A DNA stretch of 14,441 nucleotides from Bdellovibrionales bacterium (lineage in GTDB: Bacteria; Bdellovibrionota; UBA1018; CAIMNF01), in NCBI GenBank assembly GCA_947457605.1, contig CANGWP010000047.1, positions 1 through 14,441 on the forward strand. The letters are read 5' to 3'. Position 1 is the first letter of the stretch. Each line of letters opens with the position of its first letter. This document shows positions 6,100-12,523 of this stretch, piece after piece. A program made the translations under genes and the position numbers. The notes beneath the pieces were generated by a model. The model had not been told where the DNA came from and made no database searches. It saw nothing but the letters and a program-made list of their open reading frames with translations.

Positions 6100-7656
6100 T
6101 CAATCCTTCAGTTTAAATTTGATGACGACCTTTTGGGCCTGGTTGCAATTGAACCTTGCGCAAAATTCCTTTTGCGTCATATTTTTCGGAAAATCCTTGC
6201 CACTCGTGCCCTCCGGCAGGTAGCCGCGGCCTACAACCTTGATTTTCGGCAGAAGATCCTTTTGGTGCTCAAAGCTCATTTTCTTGGTATCGACGATGTG
6301 ACTGAAAATCGCATTTGCCCGCTGGGAGCTGAGCTTCATGTTGTATTCAATCGCCTCCCGGTCCTTCGGATCAAGGCTATCGGGTGGAACATACCGTCCT
6401 TTGTAGGTGGAGGAAGCAAACCCGACGATTTCGACGTTCTCGATGTTGTTTGCGATTTTCTGATCCTTGAAAAGGCTGGAAGAATACCCTGGCATGAACT
6501 TCTTGAGAGTCGACTCCATGGACGGTTTCAGCTTGGCGCTGCCAGCATCAAAGTATTCTTCTCCGAAGGCAAGAGTCACATCACCGGTCTTTTCATCCAC
6601 GGTTCCGGACAGGCCGGCCTTCCGGAGTTCCGAATTGATCCGCTTTGCCAGTTCCTTCCTGGCATTTGCAAGCTCCTGGGCCCGCTTCAGGTCTTTTTGG
6701 AGGGAATCCACTGATGCGAGAGCCCTGCCTTTTTCGGCTTCAACTTGAGCCACCTTTGATCCAAGTTCGCTTACTTTCGAGCCAAGCGCGCTGACCTTGC
6801 CCTTCAAGGCGGCTTCTCGGGCGCTAGCCTCAGCTTCAAACTCGGCCATGCGCTTTTCACGCTCCGCCGCACTCAACTTTTCCTGCGCAAGCTGAGCCTC
6901 AAAGTCAGACTTGATCTTGGCCTCCTGCTCTGCGAACCTCTGAAGTGCCTTCTGGTTCTTCCTCTCGAGCGCTTCGATCGTTTCCTGGGATTTCTCTTTT
7001 AGCGCGGCAATGCGCTTTTCCATCTGGGATTTTGAAATCTCCTCATTTTCGCGGGCCTCCCGGAGTGCCCGTATCTTACCCTTCAGGTCTTTTTCAGCTT
7101 TTGCAATCTTCTCGCGATTCGAGTTGATTTCCTCTTCCTGCTCCTCGATCATCTGACGCTGCTCTTCGTTGATGGTGTCCTTTTTTGCGATGATCACATC
7201 TTTTTTGTGGAGCTGGGTCTTGGAAAGCACATTGGTATTGATGATGTTCCGGATCAGACGCTGATACTCATTGAGCGCATACTCCTTTTCCTCGTTTTCC
7301 TTTGCCTGTTGCCGAAGACGATTTTTCTCATCCTTCGCCTCATCCTGCAGAAGCGAAAGTTTGCCCATGAGCTTTTCATAAACTTGGGCTTCCTCTTCGG
7401 ATGCCTCATTCTTCATGTGCTGCTCGCGAAGTGTGTTGTAGACCTGAAGCTGCTGCTCAAGATCCGCATTCTTTTGGGTGAGTTGCTTGATTTTCTCGTG
7501 AACGGCGACCCCTGAGGTCTGGCTTCGAAGACCAACCGACACATAGAGAAGCAAGAAAACAGTGGAAAGCATCATGAAAAGGTCGGAGTACGCAGTCCAG
7601 CTATTGCCGTGCGCATCCTCTTGTTTTGCCTTCACTTTGTCATAATCAAAGCTCAT
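6100..7656 (-). CDS. MotB/ZorB-like stator partner with long periplasmic coiled coil and OmpA-like C-terminal domain
   Basis: A 518-residue protein. A short cytoplasmic N-terminus leads into one span at about 22-43. The segment AYSD25LFMMLSTVFLLLYVS closely resembles the MotB helix with its proton-binding aspartate. Residues about 52-345 are predicted periplasmic coiled coil with a short heptad-like repeat, KVSxLGS, at about 287-302. Residues about 360-518 are OmpA-like, recognised from FDAGSAKL (369-376), N439-M-K-L-S-S-Q-R446-A and V-G-R-G-Y (475-479). The aspartate normally found in the GHTD-type strand is absent: the matching stretch is G412-F-A-S. Two cysteines (499, 504) near the end could form a disulfide. 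ATG has GGGAG 9 bases upstream. This is the first gene of the operon with the channel and FHA genes. A flagellar MotB is unlikely because of the long coil and the absence of flagellar neighbours. Confidence 0.88.
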   Translation of the reverse strand: MSFDYDKVKAKQEDAHGNSWTAYSDLFMMLSTVFLLLYVSVGLRSQTSGVAVHEKIKQLTQKNADLEQQLQVYNTLREQHMKNEASEEEAQVYEKLMGKLSLLQDEAKDEKNRLRQQAKENEEKEYALNEYQRLIRNIINTNVLSKTQLHKKDVIIAKKDTINEEQRQMIEEQEEEINSNREKIAKAEKDLKGKIRALREARENEEISKSQMEKRIAALKEKSQETIEALERKNQKALQRFAEQEAKIKSDFEAQLAQEKLSAAEREKRMAEFEAEASAREAALKGKVSALGSKVSELGSKVAQVEAEKGRALASVDSLQKDLKRAQELANARKELAKRINSELRKAGLSGTVDEKTGDVTLAFGEEYFDAGSAKLKPSMESTLKKFMPGYSSSLFKDQKIANNIENVEIVGFASSTYKGRYVPPDSLDPKDREAIEYNMKLSSQRANAIFSHIVDTKKMSFEHQKDLLPKIKVVGRGYLPEGTSGKDFPKNMTQKEFCARFNCNQAQKVVIKFKLKD

Positions 7657-7709
7657 GAACGGTTTCTCCCGTCAGACTTATCGGCAGAAAACGGAAAAGT
7701 TTTAATCGC

Positions 7710-7738
7710 ATTTTATCCACCCTTGCCCCAAACCCCAA
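7710..7738 (-). promoter_or_regulatory. Possible promoter of the MotB-like/MotA-like/FHA operon
   Basis: On the minus strand TTGGGG (7738-7733), a 17-bp spacer and TAAAAT (7715-7710) resemble a sigma-70 promoter with a good -10 and weak -35 box. Transcription would start near 7703, giving a leader of about 46 nt that includes the GGGAG ribosome site. The rest of the 202-bp divergent gap is AT-rich around 7740-7785. Confidence 0.27.
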
Positions 7739-7821
7739 AGTCCTTACCTTTAAAATTGGTCCATAATTACAATAAATTAATGCTTTCCTACCCGAGGACG
7801 GAGCTGGTATGAAATTTTTAC

Positions 7822-7850
7822 TTGACTAAAATAATACAGATATGTATCAT
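7822..7850 (+). promoter_or_regulatory. Sigma-70-type promoter of lipoprotein gene 1, possibly leaderless
   Basis: TTGACT (7822-7827), a 17-bp spacer and TATCAT (7845-7850) match the consensus at five of six positions each. The -10 box ends only 8 nt before the ATG at 7859, so transcription should start at or within a few bases of the start codon. No Shine-Dalgarno sequence precedes the gene. Confidence 0.7.
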
Positions 7851-7858
7851 GCGACCTC

Positions 7859-8851
7859 ATGAAAACCCGCAGCCCCATTTTCGTGTTCCTGACCTTGGCC
7901 CTTCTCGCCGCCTGCCAGTCAAAACAACAACTCACCGCACAGCCCGGCTACTCGGATCCAGGAAAAAAAAGCAATCTGCAAGTCACTACTCCTTCCCCCT
8001 CGCCCGCCCCTGAGCAAAAGGCGACCGATCTTCGCCTCCAGAGCCTGACCTTTGAGACCAATGGCTCGAACGACTTGCTCTATACGATTCAGGGAGACAA
8101 AGATGGCTACCTGGTTTTGAAGCTTTTTCGACGAAACTTCTCAGCGGAAACCAAGGAGATCCCCATCAAAGGTTCGGGCCTCGAAGACAAGGTGAGCTCT
8201 TTGTTTGAGGGTAAATTGCGCTACGGTGGAATCCTGATCGAAAATGATCAGGAGCGGGATCTCAGCCAAAGCATCAAGAACGCTCCCGTCGGCGACCCCT
8301 CCAGCAAAATTCAAATCACGACTCTTCAAGATGCCGAGTTTCTCATCAAGGCACCGGTAATCACAACCGAAGGAAATGAAACACTCTTTGATGATTTGCG
8401 CAAATTCATCGAGGAATCTTTGAATCCTGCACCAAAAGGTACAGATCCGGACACCTCAACCCCCGCTCAATCCTTGAATGCCTGCAAAGACTTGAAGGAT
8501 CTCGAAGGTTCCATGATTTCTGTCACCAATCAGGAAGGAAAAGTTTCAAGTTCAAAAGGCGCCTTGAAGAAAATCGAGAACTCTGACCAGGCAGCCGCCG
8601 GCACCCTCAAGTATGAGGCCGAGGAAACCCGGGAGGTTTCCGGCACTCAGTACGAGATCCGCGTGGAGTATGTTTACAATCCAAACACCTGCACTCTCTC
8701 AAGGCAACCTTATGGAGAGAAAAAATCCGAGTTGCAGGTTCTCAACGTAATGAAAGAAGGCACCTCGACGAAAATTGAAGCGTCTGAGTGCAAGGAGGAT
8801 TCTTGCTCGAAGACAGACATCCTTCTTACTCCGGTGAACTCCGCTCAATGA
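7859..8851 (+). CDS. Lipoprotein 1, two-domain (A+B), unknown function
   Basis: A 330-residue predicted lipoprotein. The signal peptide ends in L-L-A-A-C19, a good lipobox, so the mature protein should be lipid-anchored in the envelope. A Ser/Pro/Gln-rich linker runs to about residue 55. Domain A (about 59-190) begins LQSLTF and contains I163-K-A-P-V-I near its end. Domain B (about 209-330) has C209, C278 and a C311-x4-C316 pair, suggesting disulfides. Domain A aligns by eye with lipoprotein 2, and domain B with the end of lipoprotein 3. I do not recognise either domain. The ATG follows a strong promoter with no ribosome site. The stop overlaps the next gene's ATG (ATGA). It is divergent from the stator-like operon, so a role in that machinery is possible but unproven. 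Confidence 0.85.
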   Translation: MKTRSPIFVFLTLALLAACQSKQQLTAQPGYSDPGKKSNLQVTTPSPSPAPEQKATDLRLQSLTFETNGSNDLLYTIQGDKDGYLVLKLFRRNFSAETKEIPIKGSGLEDKVSSLFEGKLRYGGILIENDQERDLSQSIKNAPVGDPSSKIQITTLQDAEFLIKAPVITTEGNETLFDDLRKFIEESLNPAPKGTDPDTSTPAQSLNACKDLKDLEGSMISVTNQEGKVSSSKGALKKIENSDQAAAGTLKYEAEETREVSGTQYEIRVEYVYNPNTCTLSRQPYGEKKSELQVLNVMKEGTSTKIEASECKEDSCSKTDILLTPVNSAQ

Positions 8852-9432
8852 ATCAAAAGGCAAAATCCATGATGAAATTGAAATTAATGACCAAACTCTT
8901 GACCCTCGCTCTCCTCGCGACCGCTTGTGCAGCACAAAAAGCACCACCGATTTCCACTGCCCAAATTGATGAAACACAGCCAAACGCAAGTGCCAAAATC
9001 ACACCCCCGAATTCAGACGATGCTGAAGCACCGGTGGCTTTGCAGTCCATCACCTGGACCCGGACTGGCGGAGGAGATCTGAAATTCTTGATCGAACAAA
9101 ATCCCGAAGGAAAATCCATCAAAGCAAAGGTCCTGAATCACAATTTCAAAACTACAGATCAGCTGGTTGAAATAGAATCAGAGGCACTGGCCGAAGGCGT
9201 TCAAACTCTCCTTACCGGTGCCCTTAAGATTGAATCAGAACCAGCAGACCCTTCTGCACTCACCGGAACCTGGACCGAGCTGACGTTGCTTGACATCAAT
9301 GAACAATCCCGGACAATTAAAGCTCCCGTGATCAAGGATGAAAAGCACGCTAAGCTGCTGCGGGATCTGGAAGATGCCGTCCGCGAACAAATGGAGAAAT
9401 CCAATCCAGATTCCACAGAATCCCTGGATTGA
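8848..9432 (+). CDS. Lipoprotein 2, domain A only, unknown function
   Basis: A 194-residue predicted lipoprotein whose signal peptide ends L-A-T-A-C27. The -3 position is alanine rather than the preferred leucine, an imperfect lipobox. After a linker of about 35 residues, domain A (about 65-187) runs from LQSITW to a charged C-terminal helix. Landmarks shared with lipoprotein 1 are LQS(I/L)T, a G-x2-DL turn, an N-F pair, a G-x-L turn and I157-K-A-P-V-I. There is no cysteine beyond C27. The chosen ATG overlaps the previous stop as ATGA, implying translational coupling. An alternative start at 8869, seven codons later, has AAAAGG 8 bases upstream and would give a 20-residue signal peptide; both remain open. 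An in-frame start further upstream at 8788 would bury the signal peptide and is not favoured. Confidence 0.8.
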   Translation: MNQKAKSMMKLKLMTKLLTLALLATACAAQKAPPISTAQIDETQPNASAKITPPNSDDAEAPVALQSITWTRTGGGDLKFLIEQNPEGKSIKAKVLNHNFKTTDQLVEIESEALAEGVQTLLTGALKIESEPADPSALTGTWTELTLLDINEQSRTIKAPVIKDEKHAKLLRDLEDAVREQMEKSNPDSTESLD

Positions 9433-9473
9433 GTTCAGACCCAATCTTTCCTTCCTGACTTTACCTTCCCCTT

Positions 9474-9581
9474 AGGGCCAGGGAATGCGTGGATCTTGCG
9501 CATTGGCCTCTGCAGCGCTTCGGACAGGAGGGAAATCCGATCGAAGTGCCAACCTTCTCTTTGGGATCATCCCTGGCCCTG
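9474..9581. other. Possible structured element between lipoprotein genes 2 and 3
   Basis: AGGGCCAGGGA (9474-9484) is the exact reverse complement of a segment ending at 9580 (TCCCTGGCCCT), an 11-bp inverted repeat enclosing about 85 bp. Inside are AATGCG/CGCATT with a 9-nt loop (9484-9504) and TCGGA/TCCGA with an 11-nt loop (9520-9540). Together they could fold as a branched RNA. No promoter or T-tract terminator is evident. It could be the 3' untranslated region of the lipoprotein 1-2 transcript, or chance. Confidence 0.25.
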
Positions 9582-9609
9582 CAAACGGAAATCACCCCAT
9601 CTTTTATTC

Positions 9610-9638
9610 TTGACCTTTTTAATCAGGCACTGTATCCT
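9610..9638 (+). promoter_or_regulatory. Sigma-70-type promoter of lipoprotein gene 3, possibly leaderless
   Basis: TTGACC (9610-9615), a 17-bp spacer and TATCCT (9633-9638). The -10 box ends 8 nt before the ATG at 9647, the same layout as at lipoprotein gene 1. No Shine-Dalgarno sequence is present in the 8-nt gap. Confidence 0.6.
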
Positions 9639-9646
9639 TCGGGCAC

Positions 9647-10417
9647 ATGCTTTTCCCGAATCGAATCCACGGCCTTCTTACCCTGACCCTTCTCGCCTCT
9701 GCCTGCTCCAACATCGGGCCCGCGAATCCGACTTCCCGAAAACAGCAGACCTACGAAATCAATTGCACTGCCACGACCCAGCATCTGGATGCCCTCTCCT
9801 CGGAATCAGTGCAGATTGCACCAGCCGAGGCGGAAGAAAAACAAGAACTCTCTGCCGAGGAAACCGGGCCAAAAATAGAGGTGGGCTCCACATCGAGTGA
9901 AATCAATCCAAAACAAGCCGAAAATGATTCCGGAGTAAAATTCGAAGAAGAACCAAAGCGAAAAGAGATTGAGATTCCGGTCGTGAATCTGAGTGAGTCC
10001 GACGGCTCCGAAAAACCCGAAGCCGAATCCGAATCCAAAGGCTCAAGCTGCGCTTCTCTCCCGGGAATGGCGGGAACCTGGGCGGTAGGCGCCGAGAACT
10101 CGTTGGTAAGATCCACCAGCCTGATCCTGCTGCAGGATTTCGACGGGATCAAAACCTACTCGGCAAGCACCACTTCCCAAAAAGCAATCAGCTCGGAGGA
10201 TTCCGAAAATACCATTTCCTACTCTGAAATGGAATCCGCGACAGTCCGCTTCGACACTGGAACTTGCAGGATCACTTTCCAAAAGGACCTTGAAGAAGCC
10301 ACTTCGACATTTCTTGTTTCTGAAGTGAAATCAAGCGGAGCGCAATTCACCATGAAAAAGTGCCTTGATGCCGAATGCAAGAGCACCGGAGAATCAGTCA
10401 GCTACCTGAAAAGATAA
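9647..10417 (+). CDS. Lipoprotein 3, acidic linker plus domain B, unknown function
   Basis: A 256-residue predicted lipoprotein. The signal peptide ends L-A-S-A-C20, again with alanine at -3. Residues about 55-134 form a low-complexity Glu/Ser/Lys-rich linker, probably disordered. Domain B (about 135-256) carries C135, C207 and a C239-x4-C244 pair in the same order as lipoprotein 1. Landmarks are C-x2-L-x2-(L/M)-x-G at the start and T-C-x-(I/L)-(T/S) in the middle. An extra cysteine, C40, lies outside both domains. It has its own promoter and so is probably expressed separately from lipoproteins 1 and 2. Its stop lies 4 bp from the stop of the convergent biotin carrier gene, with no visible terminator. 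Function unknown; a small beta-rich envelope domain is a guess from the strand-like pattern. Confidence 0.83.
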   Translation: MLFPNRIHGLLTLTLLASACSNIGPANPTSRKQQTYEINCTATTQHLDALSSESVQIAPAEAEEKQELSAEETGPKIEVGSTSSEINPKQAENDSGVKFEEEPKRKEIEIPVVNLSESDGSEKPEAESESKGSSCASLPGMAGTWAVGAENSLVRSTSLILLQDFDGIKTYSASTTSQKAISSEDSENTISYSEMESATVRFDTGTCRITFQKDLEEATSTFLVSEVKSSGAQFTMKKCLDAECKSTGESVSYLKR

Positions 10418-10421
10418 TCCT

Positions 10422-10940
10422 CTAAAACAGGATCAGTTCCGCACCACTCTCGACTGCCTGACCTTCCGTGACTTTCACTGCCTTGATCACGCCATCCTGC
10501 GGGGACTTGATCTCGTTTTCCATCTTCATCGCTTCCATCACAAGTAGCGACTGCCCCTTCTTCACTTCGGCTCCAGGCTGAACAAGAATTCTCACGATCT
10601 TGCCCGGCATCTGGCTCTTCACACGTGCGCCTTTTTTTGCCTTGGATCCCGACGAGGAGTCCACCTGCTCGCCCGCCTTCAGAAAAGAAACCCCGCTCAG
10701 CACACCGGCATGACGGCGTCTCAGCAATTGATACTCGAATCCACCCTCGTCAGTCTCGGTCTTTCTCACGTCAAAGCCGAGGTAGCCCGAAGGAGTCTCA
10801 ATCCAGATCCCTTGCTCATCGCGAACCCAGGAAATCCTTTCGATCGAACCATCCTGGAGCCTCACTTCGGTCGCACCGATCCGGCCCTTCGGATTCGAAA
10901 GAAACACCAACTTTGACTTTCCAACCACTCCTTCGATCAT
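10422..10940 (-). CDS. Biotin carboxyl carrier protein of acyl-CoA carboxylase
   Basis: A 172-residue protein carrying the biotin that shuttles CO2 from the biotin carboxylase to the carboxyltransferase. The C-terminal biotinyl domain (about 100-172) has the classic A-M-K-M biotinylation motif in MEAMKMENE, with flanking turns from V-K-S-Q-M-P-G-K to G-A-E-L-I-L. The first 90 residues form a small domain resembling the BT region that follows biotin carboxylase in fused alpha subunits, so this is the C-terminal third of a split PCC-type alpha chain. It is not the Pro/Ala-rich AccB form. ATG overlaps the biotin carboxylase stop (ATGA), and GGAGG lies 7 bases upstream inside that gene, supporting coupled translation and roughly equal amounts of the two proteins. 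Confidence 0.92.
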   Translation of the reverse strand: MIEGVVGKSKLVFLSNPKGRIGATEVRLQDGSIERISWVRDEQGIWIETPSGYLGFDVRKTETDEGGFEYQLLRRRHAGVLSGVSFLKAGEQVDSSSGSKAKKGARVKSQMPGKIVRILVQPGAEVKKGQSLLVMEAMKMENEIKSPQDGVIKAVKVTEGQAVESGAELILF

Positions 10941-12508
10941 CGCAGTACCTCCATCCGGGCACGCTCACTCCAAAGGGAGCTTCGTCCCGCACTCTGGCCC
11001 GTTCCTGCAGGTCCGCCAGTGTCAGCGCCCGCGTCCGAACTTTCGGTGAGCCTAAGGAGCGCAAGAGCGATCGACTCTTCCTTCGATAGATCCGGTGTTC
11101 CCGGGTTTTCTGTGAGCTGCGGGTTCCTGGGAATCAGGTCCGTTGTGGTATTGCCTTTGATGACATCCGGACAGCGGCTCAAGCGTTGCAGGAAAACCAC
11201 ATTCGTTTTGAGCGAGCCTTTTGCCTGCCCCCTTGAATTCTTCGGCGCCTCAATCGAAAGCTCATCGAGCGCCACTCGCATGCGGGCCACCGCTTCTTCA
11301 CGGTTTCGTCCCCAGACCGAGAGCTTCGCGATCATCGGATCATAGAACATCGAAACCTCACCGCTGGATTCGAAAGATGAATCCCAGCGCAGGAACGGAC
11401 CATTCGGCTGAACAATCCGGCCCATTTTCCCGGGCGCCGGCAAAAAGTTCTGAGGATCCTCGGCATAGATCCTGACTTCGATGGCAGCACCCGTACGAGT
11501 GACGCTTTCTTGCAAAGGAAGCGTGAGTTCGCCTGCCGCAAGAAGAAGCTGCATGCCGACCAGATCCATTCCCGTAACCCATTCGGTCACCGGATGCTCG
11601 ACCTGAAGGCGGGTATTCATTTCAAGAAAGTAGAAATCACCTGCACCGTCGACGATGAACTCGAAGGTCCCGGCTCCGGCATACTTGATCACCTTTGCGA
11701 CCCGTACAGCACACTCGAACATTTTCTTCCGGGTTTCCGGATGTATCTCAAGAATGGGAGCGGGAGATTCCTCCCACACCTTCTGATGGCGCCTTTGAAT
11801 CGAACACTCGCGCTCGCCAAGATGAATCGCACCACCCTTCCCATCTCCGAACACCTGGATTTCCACATGATGAGGTTCGAGGATGTATTTTTCAACATAC
11901 ATGGAACCGTCTCCAAAGGCACTGAGCGCCTCTCGGGATGCGGACTCGAACGCAGCAAGAAGTTCGCTTTCGGAATCCACGCGACGCATCCCTTTGCCTC
12001 CGCCTCCGGCTGCGGCCTTGAGCAGCACCGGGAATTTCACCTTTCGCGCAAACTCGAGTGCCTCGTTCGCATCCTTCACCGCGCCCGGGCTCCCGGGGAC
12101 GCGGGGCACTTTCAGTTCATCCACCGTGCGGCGGGCTTCGATCTTGTCTCCCATCACGCGCATGGAATCGGCGGATGGACCCACAAATACCAGACCTGCC
12201 TTTTCCACCGCTTCGACAAAGTGCGGACGCTCGGACAAAAACCCGTAGCCTGGGTGGATGTACTTTGCCTTGTGCTTTTTTGCCGCTGCAATGATCTTCT
12301 CGGAAAGAAGATAGCTTGATTTCGGCTCGGATTCGCCGATGTATTCAGCTTTGTCGCAAAACTTCACATGCTCCGAAAAACGATCCGCATCGGAATACAC
12401 GGCAACCGTCGGAAATCCAAGCATCTTCGCGGTGCGCGCAACACGAATTGCAATTTCTCCGCGGTTTGCGATCAGAACGGGCTCTCTTTTTTTGTGTTCA
12501 AACTTCAT
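10937..12508 (-). CDS. Biotin carboxylase subunit of acyl-CoA carboxylase
   Basis: A 523-residue cytoplasmic enzyme that uses ATP and bicarbonate to carboxylate biotin on the carrier protein. The N-terminal domain opens with ANRGEIAIRVAR, followed by Y-I-H-P-G-Y-G-F-L-S-E. The ATP-grasp domain has the glycine-rich loop GGGGKGM and the ERECSIQRRHQK segment. The catalytic stretch EMNTRLQVEHPVTE is intact, as is EVRIYAEDP in the C-terminal domain. AccC proteins are about 450 residues. The extra 60-70 residues here form a variable Gly/Ser/Ala-rich tail, placing the break in the linker that would lead into a carrier domain in fused alpha subunits. ATG follows AGGAGG with a 7-base spacer, and the gene starts 15 bp after the carboxyltransferase stop. 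Confidence 0.95.
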   Translation of the reverse strand: MKFEHKKREPVLIANRGEIAIRVARTAKMLGFPTVAVYSDADRFSEHVKFCDKAEYIGESEPKSSYLLSEKIIAAAKKHKAKYIHPGYGFLSERPHFVEAVEKAGLVFVGPSADSMRVMGDKIEARRTVDELKVPRVPGSPGAVKDANEALEFARKVKFPVLLKAAAGGGGKGMRRVDSESELLAAFESASREALSAFGDGSMYVEKYILEPHHVEIQVFGDGKGGAIHLGERECSIQRRHQKVWEESPAPILEIHPETRKKMFECAVRVAKVIKYAGAGTFEFIVDGAGDFYFLEMNTRLQVEHPVTEWVTGMDLVGMQLLLAAGELTLPLQESVTRTGAAIEVRIYAEDPQNFLPAPGKMGRIVQPNGPFLRWDSSFESSGEVSMFYDPMIAKLSVWGRNREEAVARMRVALDELSIEAPKNSRGQAKGSLKTNVVFLQRLSRCPDVIKGNTTTDLIPRNPQLTENPGTPDLSKEESIALALLRLTESSDAGADTGGPAGTGQSAGRSSLWSERARMEVLR

Positions 12509-12523
12509 CGAGATGCCTCCTGA

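Noticed and set aside
2773..7656. Zorya-type anti-phage defence system (ZorA/ZorB-like pair)
   Set aside because: The channel and OmpA-like partner fit broadly, but no ZorC, ZorD or ZorE-like gene is present, the channel lacks the long ZorA tail, and the third gene is an FHA membrane protein. The neighbours are not defence genes.
5037..7656. Flagellar MotA/MotB stator
   Set aside because: No flagellar genes nearby; the channel shows three rather than four spans and the MotB-like protein has a coil of about 290 residues, unlike MotB.
7842..7862. Six-codon upstream ORF ending in TGA over the lipoprotein 1 start
   Set aside because: Its ATG lies inside or before the -10 box, so it would not be in the transcript from the promoter seen.
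8788..8847. Upstream start for lipoprotein 2
   Set aside because: It would place 20 extra residues before the signal peptide and overlap the end of lipoprotein 1 by over 60 bases.
11510..12319. 269-codon plus-strand open frame
   Set aside because: Antisense shadow of the strongly conserved biotin carboxylase gene; no domain or ribosome site.
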